A stretch of 64,000 bases of DNA from the NCBI GenBank assembly GCA_963681505.1, contig OY811971.1:24521036-24585035 (forward strand), written 5' to 3'. Below the pieces are notes generated by a model. That model saw nothing but the letters and a program-made list of their open reading frames with translations, did not search any database and had not been told where the DNA came from. Position numbers and translations under genes: made by a program. Below are positions 55,594 through 64,000 of the stretch, in pieces (the first letter of the stretch is position 1; the number at the start of each line of letters is the position of its first letter). This stretch comes from Eunapius fragilis (taxonomy: Eukaryota; Porifera; Demospongiae; Spongillida; Spongillidae).

Positions 55594-58500
55594 ACATTAT
55601 TGGAATCTGTTTAATCTGGGGACATATATTATGTGGACATAAGTGACGGCTATACGTTAGCATGCATTACTGAAGCCTAAAATGACCAATGTAATATAAT
55701 CACATGGAAAGAGGGGAGGGGCCACAGAGAGGTCACATGTACACAGGTCTACATGGGAAGAGGGGAGGGGCCAAAGAGAGGTCACATGTACACAGGTCTA
55801 CATGGGACGTGGGGAGGGGTCATGTGTACACAGGTCTATATGGGAAGAGGGGAGGGGCCAAAGAGGGGTCACATGTACACAGGTCTACATGGGAAGAGGG
55901 GAGGGGCCAAAGAGGGGTCACATGTACACAGGTCTACATGGGAAGAGGGGAGGGGCCAAAGAGGGTTCACTAGACACAGGTCTACATGGGAAGAGGGGAG
56001 GGGCCAAAGAGGGGTCACATGTACACAGGTCTACATGGGAAGAGGGGAGGGGTCAAAGAGGGGTCACATGTACACAGGTCTACATGGGAAGAGGGGAGGG
56101 GCCAAAGAGGGGTCACATGTACACAGGTCTACATGGGAAGAGGGGAGGGGCCAAAGAGGGGTCACATGTACACAGGTCTACAAGGGAAGAGGGGAGGGGC
56201 CAAAGAGGGGTCACATGTACACAGGTCTACATGGGAAGAGGGGAGGGGCCAAAGAGGGGTCACATGTACACAGGTCTACATGGGAAGAGGGGAGGGGCCA
56301 AAGAGGGGTCACATGTACACAGGTCTACATGGGAAGAGGGGAGTGGCCAAAGAGGGGTCACATGTACACAGGTCTACATGGGAAGAGGGGAGGGGCCAAA
56401 GAGGGGTCACATGTACACAGGTCCACATGGGAAGAGGGGAGGGGCCAAAGAGGGGTCACATGTACACAGGTTTACATGGGAAGAGGGGAGGGACCAAAGA
56501 GGGGTCACATGTACACAGGTCTACATGGGAAGAGGGGAGGGGCCAAACAGGGGTCACATGTACACAGGTCTACATGGGAAGAGGGGAGGGGCCAAAGAGG
56601 GGTCACATGTACACAGGTCTACATGGGAAGAGGGGAGGGGCCAAAGAGAGGTCACATGTACACAGGTCTACATGGGAAGTGGGGAGGGGTCATGTGTACA
56701 CAGGTCTACATGGGAAGAGGGGAGGGGCCAAAGAGGGGTCACATGTACACAGGTCTACATGGGAAGAGGGGAGGGGCCAAAGAGGGGTCACATGTACACA
56801 GGTCTACATGGAAAGAGGGGAGGGGCCAAAGAGGGGTCACATGTACACAGGTCTACATGGGAAGAGGGGAGGGGCCAAAGAGGGGTCACATGTACACAGG
56901 CCTACATGGGAAGAGGGGAGGGGCCAAAGAGGGGTCACATGTACACAGGTATACATGGGAAGAGGGGAGGGGCCAAAGAGGGGTCACATGTACACAGGTC
57001 TTCATGGGAAGAGGGGAGGGGCCAAAGAGGGGTCACATGTACACAGGTCTACATGGGAAGAGGGGAGGGGCCAAAGAGGATTCACTATACACAGGTCTAC
57101 ATGGGAAGAGGGGAGGGGCCAAAGAGGGGTCACATGTACACATGTCTACATGGGAAGAGGGGAGGGGCCAAAGAGGGGTCACATGTACACAGGTCTACTT
57201 GGGAAGAGGGGAGGGGCCAAAGAGGGGTCACATGTACAGAGGTCTACTTGGGAAGAGGGGAGGGGTCAAAGAGGGGTCACATATACACAGGTCTACATGG
57301 GAAGAGGGGAGGGGCCAAAGAGGGGTCACTGTACACAGGTCTACATGGGAAGAGGGGAGGGGCCAAAGAGGGGTCACATGTACACAGGTCTACATGGGAA
57401 GAGGGGAGGGGTCAAAGACGGGGTCCCATGTACACAGGTCTACATGGGAAGAGGGGAGGGGCCAAAGAGGGGTCACTGTACACAGGTCTGCATGGGAAGA
57501 GGGGAGGGGTCAAAGAGGGGTCACATGTACACTGGTCTACATGGGAAGAGGGGAGGGGACAAAGAGGGGTCACATGTACACAGGTCTACATGGGAAGAGG
57601 GGAGGGGTCAAAGAGGGGTCACATGTACACAGGTCTACATGGGAAGAGGGGAGGGGCCAAAGAGGGGTCACATGTACACAGGTCTACTTGGGAAGAGGGG
57701 AGGGGCCAAAGAGGGGTCACATGTACAGAGGTCTACTTGGGAAGAGGGGAGGGGTCAAAGAGGGGTCACATGTACACAGGTCTACATGGGAAGAGGGGAG
57801 GGGCCAAAGAGGGGTCACTGTACACAGGTCTACATGGGAAGAGGGGAGGGGCCAAAGAGGGGTCACATGTACACAGGTCTACATGGGAAGAGGGGAGGGG
57901 TCAAAGACGGGGTCCCATGTACACAGGTCTACATGGGAAGAGGGGAGGGGCCAAAGAGGGGTCACTGTACACAGGTCTGCATAAGAAGAGGGGAGGGGTC
58001 AAAGAGGGGTCGCATGTACACAGGTCTATATAGGAAGAGGGGAGGGGCCAAAGAGGGGTCACATGTACACAGGTATACATGGGAAGAGGGGAGGGGCCAA
58101 AGAGGGGTCACATGTACACAGGTCTTCATGGGAAGAGGGGAGGGGCCAAAGAGGGGTCACATGTACACAGGTCTACATGGGAAGAGGGGAGGGGCCAAAG
58201 AGGATTCACTATACACAGGTCTACATGGGAAGAGGGGAGGGGCCAAAGAGGGGTCACATGTACACATGTCTACATGGGAAGAGGGGAGGGGCCAAAGAGG
58301 GGTCACATGTACACAGGTCTACTTGGGAAGAGGGGAGGGGCCAAAGAGGCGTCACATGTACAGAGGTCTACTTGGGAAGAGGGGAGGGGTCAAAGAGGGG
58401 TCACATGTACACAGGTCTACATGGGAAGAGGGGAGGGGCCAAAGAGGGGTCACTGTACACAGGTCTACATGGGAAGAGGGGAGGGGCCAAAGAGGGGTCA

Positions 58501-58680
58501 CATGTACACAGGTCTACATGGGAAGAGGGGAGGGGTCAAAGAGGGGTCACATGTACACAGGTCTACATGGGAAGAGGGGAGGGGCCAAAGAGGGGTCACT
58601 GTACACAGGTCTGCATGGGAAGAGGGGAGGGGTCAAAGAGGGGTCACATGTACACAGGTCTACATGGGAAGAGGGGAGGG

Positions 58681-59660
58681 GACAAAGAGGGGTCACATGT
58701 ACACAGGTCTACATGGGAAGAAGGGAGGGGTCAAAGAGGGGTCACATGTACACAGGTCTACATGGGAAGAGGGGAGGGGCCAAAGAGGGGTCACATGTAC
58801 ACAGGTCTACATGGGAAGAGGGGAGGGGCCAAAGAGGGGTCACATGTACACAGGTCTACATGGAAAGAGGGGAGCGGCCAAAGAGGGGTCACATGTACAC
58901 AGGTCTACATGGGAAGAGGGGAGGGGCCAAAGAGGGGTCACATGTACACAGGCCTACATGGGAAGAGGGGAGGGGTCAAAGAGGGGTCACATGTACACAG
59001 GTCTACATGGGAAGAGGGGAGGGGCCAAAGAGGGGTCACATGTACACAGGTCTACATGGGAAGAGGGGAGGGGCCAAAGAGGGGTCACATGTACACAGGT
59101 CCACATGGGAAGAGGGGAGGGGCCAAAGAGGGGTCACATGTACACAGGTCTACATGGGAAGAGGGGAGGGGACAAAGAGGGGTCACATGTACACAGGTCT
59201 ACATGGGAAGAAGGGAGGGGTCAAAGAGGGGTCACATGTACACAGGTCTACATGGGAAGAGGGGAGGGGCCAAAGAGGGGTCACATGTACACAGGTCTAC
59301 ATGGGAAGAGGGGAGGGGCCAAAGAGGGGTCACATGTACACAGGTCTACATGGAAAGAGGGGAGCGGCCAAAGAGGGGTCACATGTACACAGGTCTACAT
59401 GGGAAGAGGGGAGGGGCCAAAGAGGGGTCACATGTACACAGGCCTACATGGGAAGAGGGGAGGGGTCAAAGAGGGGTCACATGTACACAGGTCTACATGG
59501 GAAGAGGGGAGGGGCCAAAGAGGGGTCACATGTACACAGGTCTACATGGGAAGAGGGGAGGGGCCAAAGAGGGGTCACATGTACACAGGTCCACATGGGA
59601 AGAGGGGAGGGGCCAAAGAGGGGTCACATGTACACAGGTCCACATGGGAAGAGGGGAGGG
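58681..59660 (+). repeat. 490-bp (ten-monomer) higher-order repeat
   Basis: The variants GGGGACAAAG at 58,681 and 59,171, and GGAGCGGCC near 58,871 and 59,361, recur at exactly 490 bp, ten 49-bp units. Confidence 0.8.
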
Positions 59661-60059
59661 GCCAAAGAGGGGTCACATGTACACAGGTTTACATGGGAAG
59701 AGGGGAGGGGCCAAAGAGGGGTCACATGTACACAGGTCTACATGGGAAGAGGGGAGGGGCCAGAGAGGGGTCACATGTACACAAGTCTACATGGGAAGAG
59801 GGGAGGGGCCAAAGAGAGGTCACATGTACACAGGTCTACATGGGAAGTGGGGAGGGGTCATGTGTACACAGGTCTACATGGGAAGAGGGGAGGGGCCAAA
59901 GAGGGGTCACATGTACATGTACGCAGGTCTACATGGGAAGAGGGGAGGGGCCAAAGAGGGGTCACATGTACACAGGTCTACATGGGAAGAGGGGAGGGGC
60001 CAAAGAGGGGTCACATGTACACAGGTCTACATGGGAAGAGGGGAGGGGCCAAAGAGGGG

Positions 60060-63000
60060 TCACATGTACACAGGTCCACATGGGAAGAGGGGAGGGGCCA
60101 AAGAGGGGTCACATGTACACAGGTTTACATGGGAAGAGGGGAGGGGCCAAAGAGGGGTCACATGTACACAGGTCTACATGGGAAGAGGGGAGGGGCCAGA
60201 GAGGGGTCACATGTACACAGGTCTACATGGGAAGAGGGGAGGGGCCAAAGAGAGGTCACATGTACACAGGTCTACATGGGAAGTGGGGAGGGGTCATGTG
60301 TACACAGGTCTACATGGGAAGAGGGGAGGGGCCAGAGAGGGGTCACATGTACACAGGTCTACATGGGAAGAGGGGAGGGGCCAGAGAGGGGTCACATGTA
60401 CACAGGTCTACATGGGAAGAGGGGAGGGGCCACAGAGAGGTCACATGTACACAGGTCTACATGGGAAGAGGGGAGGGGCCAAAGAGGGGTCACATGTACA
60501 CAGGCCTACATGGGAAGAGGGAAGGGGCCAAAGAGGGGTCACATGTACACAGGTCTACATGGGAAGAGGGGAGGGGCCAAAGAGGGGTCACATGTACACA
60601 GGTCTACATGGGAAGAGGGGAGGGGTCAAAGAGGGGTCACATGTACACAGGTCTACATGGGAAGAGGGGAGGGGCCAAAGAGGGTTCACTATACACAGGT
60701 CTACATGGGAAGAGGGGAGGGGCCAAAGAGGGGTCACATGTACACAGGTCTACATGGGAAGAGGGGAGGGGCCAAAGAGGGGTCACATGTACACAGGTCT
60801 ACATGGGAAGAGGGGAGGGGTCAAAGAGGGGTCACATGTACACAGGTCTACATGGGAAGAGGGGAGGGGCCAAAGAGGGGTCACATGTACACAGGTCTAC
60901 ATGGAAAGAGGGGAGGGGCCAAAGAGGGGTCACATGTACACAGGTCTACATGGGAAGAGGGGAGGGGCCAAAGAGGGGTCACATGTACACAGGTCTACAT
61001 GGGAAGAGGGGAGGGGCCAAAGAGGGGTCACATGTACACAGGCCTACATGGGAAGAGGGGAGGGGCCAAAGAGGGGTCACATGTACACAGGTCTACATGG
61101 GAAGAGGGGAGGGGCCAAAGAGGGGTCACATGTACACAGGTATACATGGGAAGAGGGGAGGGGCCAAAGAGGGGTCACATGTACACAGGTCTACATGGGA
61201 AGAGGGGAGGGGCCAAAGAGGGGTCACATGTACACAGGTCTACATGGGAAGAGGGGAGGGGCCAAAGAGGGGTCACATGTACACAGGTCTACATGGGAAG
61301 AGGGGAGGGGCCAAAGAGGGGTCACATGTACACAGGTATACATGGGAAGAGGGGAGGGGCCAAAGAGGGGTCACATGTACACAGGTCTTCATGGGAAGAG
61401 GGGAGGGACCAAAGAGGATTCACTATACACAGGTCTACATGGGAAGAGGGGAGGGGCCAAAGAGGGGTCACATGTACACAGGTCTACATGGGAAGAGGGG
61501 AGGGGCCAAAGAGGGGTCACATGTACACAGGTCTACATGGGAAGAGGGGAGGGGTCAAAGAGAGGTCACATGTACACAGGTCTACATGGGAAGAGGGGAG
61601 GGGCCAAAGAGGGGTCACTGTACACAGGTCTGCATGGGAAGAGGGGAGGGGTCAAAGAGGGGTCACATGTACACTGGTCTACGTGGGAAGAGGGGAGGGG
61701 ACAAAGAGGGGTCACATGTACACAGGTCTACATGGGAAGAGGGGAGGGGTCAAAGAGGGGTCACATGTACACAGGTCTACATGGGAAGAGGGGAGGGGCC
61801 AAAGAGGGGTCACATGTACACAGGTCTACATGGGAAGAGGGGAGGGGCCAAAGAGGGGTCACATGTACACAGGTCTACATGGAAAGAGGGGAGGGGCCAA
61901 AGAGGGGTCACATGTACACAGGTCTACATGGGAAGAGGGGAGGGGCCAAAGAGGGGTCACATGTACACAGGTCTACATGGGAAGAGGGGAGGGGCCAAAG
62001 AGGGGTCACATGTACACAGGTATACATGGGAAGAGGGGAGGGGCCAAAGAGGGGTCACATGTACACAGGTCTTCATGGGAAGAGGGGAGGGGCCAAAGAG
62101 GGGTCACATGTACACAGGTCTACATGGGAAGAGGGGAGGGGCCAAAGAGGATTCACTATACACAGGTCTACATGGGAAGAGGGGAGGGGCCAAAGAGGGG
62201 TCACATGTACACATGTCTACATGGGAAGAGGGGAGGGGCCAAAGAGGGGTCACATGTACACAGGTCTACTTGGGAAGAGGGGAGGGGCCAAAGAGGGGTC
62301 ACATGTACAGAGGTCTACTTGGGAAGAGGGGAGGGGTCAAAGAGGGGTCACATGTACACAGGTCTACATGGGAAGAGGGGAGGGGCCAAAGAGGGGTCAC
62401 TGTACACAGGTCTACATGGGAAGAGGGGAGGGGCCAAAGAGGGGTCACATGTACACAGGTCTACATGGGAAGAGGGGAGGGGCCAAAGAGGGGTCACATG
62501 TACACAGGTCCACATGGGAAGAGGGGAGGGGCCAAAGAGGGGTCACATGTACACAGGTTTACATGGGAAGAGGGGAGGGGCCAAAGAGGGGTCACATGTA
62601 CACAGGTCTACATGGGAAGAGGGGAGGGGCCAGAGAGGGGTCACATGTACACAGGTCTACATGGGAAGAGGGGAGGGGCCAAAGAGAGGTCACATGTACA
62701 CAGGTCTACATGGGAAGTGGGGAGGGGTCATGTGTACACAGGTCTACATGGGAAGAGGGGAGGGGCCAGAGAGGGGTCACATGTACACAGGTCTACATGG
62801 GAAGAGGGGAGGGGCCAGAGAGGGGTCACATGTACACAGGTCTACATGGGAAGAGGGGAGGGGCCACAGAGAGGTCACATGTACACAGGTCTACATGGGA
62901 AGAGGGGAGGGGCCAAAGAGGGGTCACATGTACACAGGCCTACATGGGAAGAGGGAAGGGGCCAAAGAGGGGTCACATGTACACAGGTCTACATGGGAAG

Positions 63001-63770
63001 AGGGGAGGGGCCAAAGAGGGGTCACATGTACACAGGTCTACATGGGAAGAGGGGAGGGGTCAAAGAGGGGTCACATGTACACAGGTCTACATGGGAAGAG
63101 GGGAGGGGCCAAAGAGGGTTCACTATACACAGGTCTACATGGGAAGAGGGGAGGGGCCAAAGAGGGGTCACATGTACACAGGTCTACATGGGAAGAGGGG
63201 AGGGGCCAAAGAGGGGTCACATGTACACAGGTCTACATGGGAAGAGGGGAGGGGTCAAAGAGGGGTCACATGTACACAGGTCTACATGGGAAGAGGGGAG
63301 GGGCCAAAGAGGGGTCACATGTACACAGGTCTACATGGAAAGAGGGGAGGGGCCAACGAGGGGTCACATGTACACAGGTCTACATGGGAAGAGGGGAGGG
63401 GCCAAAGAGGGGTCACATGTACACAGGTCTACATGGGAAGAGGGGAGGGGCCAAAGAGGGGTCACATGTACACAGGCCTACATGGGAAGAGGGGAGGGGC
63501 CAAAGAGGGGTCACATGTACACAGGTCTACATGGGAAGAGGGGAGGGGCCAAAGAGGGGTCACATGTACACAGGTATACATGGGAAGAGGGGAGGGGCCA
63601 AAGAGGGGTCACATGTACACAGGTCTACATGGGAAGAGGGGAGGGGCCAAAGAGGGGTCACATGTACACAGGTCTACATGGGAAGAGGGGAGGGGCCAAA
63701 GAGGGGTCACATGTACACAGGTCTACATGGGAAGAGGGGAGGGGCCAAAGAGGGGTCACATGTACACAGG
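60060..63770 (+). repeat. 2,434-bp-offset higher-order duplication in the 49-bp array
   Basis: AAGTGGGGAG at 60,281 and 62,715, GAAGGGGCC at 60,521 and 62,955, and GGTATACATG near 61,140 and 63,574 share an offset of 2,434 bp. About 1.3 kb is duplicated, roughly 60,060-61,330 and 62,495-63,765. Confidence 0.75.
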
Positions 63771-64000
63771 TCTACATGGGAAGAGGGGAGGGGCCAAAGA
63801 GGGGTCACATGTACACAGGTCTACATGGGAAGAGGGGAGGGGACAAAGAGGGGTCACATGTACACAGGTCTACATGGGAAGAAGGGAGGGGTCAAAGAGG
63901 GGTCACATGTACACAGGTCTACATGGGAAGAGGGGAGGGGCCAAAGAGGGGTCACATGTACACAGGTCTACATGGGAAGAGGGGAGGGGCCAAAGAGGGG

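Larger units (their letters stand above)
41325..55640 (-). repeat. Right arm of large inverted duplication
   Basis: Reverse-complement counterpart of 1-11,555. It is longer because of insertions at 41,591-42,736 and 45,899-49,947 and because it keeps integrase DNA at 50,850-52,050 that the left arm has lost. It lacks the PSMD2-exon segment and the second pol module. Confidence 0.85.
55705..64000 (+). repeat. 49-bp G-rich satellite (~169 copies), runs off the window
   Basis: The monomer starts CATGGGAAGAGGGGAGGGGC, continues CAAAGAGGGGTCACATGT and ends ACACAGGTCTA. Variants include GTCAAAG, a shorter ATTCACTATACAC form, GGTCATGTGTACAC short units, and TTGGGAAG. The frames of over 700 codons come from a stop-free unit and are not genes. 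The array lies outside the inverted duplication and has no left-arm counterpart in the window. Confidence 0.97.

Noticed and set aside
1..55640. Inverted arms as a simple assembly mirror artefact
   Set aside because: The arms differ by many substitutions, by insertions with clean empty sites, and by different array variants, which a mirrored contig would not show; long reads could still revise the distance between them.
55753..58033. Two 743-codon open frames
   Set aside because: Stop-free 49-bp repeat read in different phases; there is no start context or non-repeat domain.

Overview
This is a window of nuclear DNA from an animal, almost certainly an invertebrate. It contains no prokaryotic signals. 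It does contain an intact spliceable exon of the 26S proteasome subunit PSMD2/Rpn1 (twice), tyrosine-recombinase and Ty3/Gypsy retrotransposon remains, a TIR transposon, MITEs, and tandem arrays that fill well over half of the 64 kb. A sponge, cnidarian or mollusc would fit, but nothing here fixes the taxon. No complete host gene was found.

Layout. Positions 1-11,555 and 41,325-55,640 are the two arms of a large, diverged inverted duplication. From outside in, both arms carry: a 10-bp GGGAGGACTA array; low-copy DNA; a Gypsy pol C-terminus fused to a 30-bp minisatellite; a conserved spacer with two hairpins; an 18-bp minisatellite; a 27-bp minisatellite; low-copy DNA; a 17-bp minisatellite; and another 30-bp array. 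The left arm alone has a second tandem copy of the pol module and a PSMD2 exon. The right arm alone has a tyrosine-recombinase (DIRS/Ngaro-like) retrotransposon (45,899-49,947, with a nested MITE), a short LTR element of TRIM type (41,591-42,736), and two opposed Gypsy integrase fragments (50,850-51,996).

The roughly 30-kb spacer between the arms holds an RT fragment, an LTR-element 3' end and a second PSMD2 exon copy (11,838-13,495); a 16-bp pyrimidine-rich array (14,163-15,400); a low-copy stretch; a 445-bp TA-flanked MITE; and a 47-bp satellite of about 340 copies in two blocks (17,507-30,605 and 38,247-41,256). A 7,641-bp TIR transposon (30,606-38,246) splits the satellite. It carries a transposase-like gene of a family I could not assign and a 3.9-kb internal minisatellite. 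The right end of the window (55,705-64,000) is a 49-bp G-rich array that runs off the edge.

The very long open frames in the arrays are by-products of repeat units without stop codons and are not annotated as genes. The main themes are: minisatellites with unit lengths divisible by three (18, 27, 30 bp) that lie next to or inside retrotransposon reading frames; exact empty sites for several insertions, supplied by the opposite arm or by the satellite monomer; and satellite monomers that each carry a palindromic TGACCWGGTCA core.
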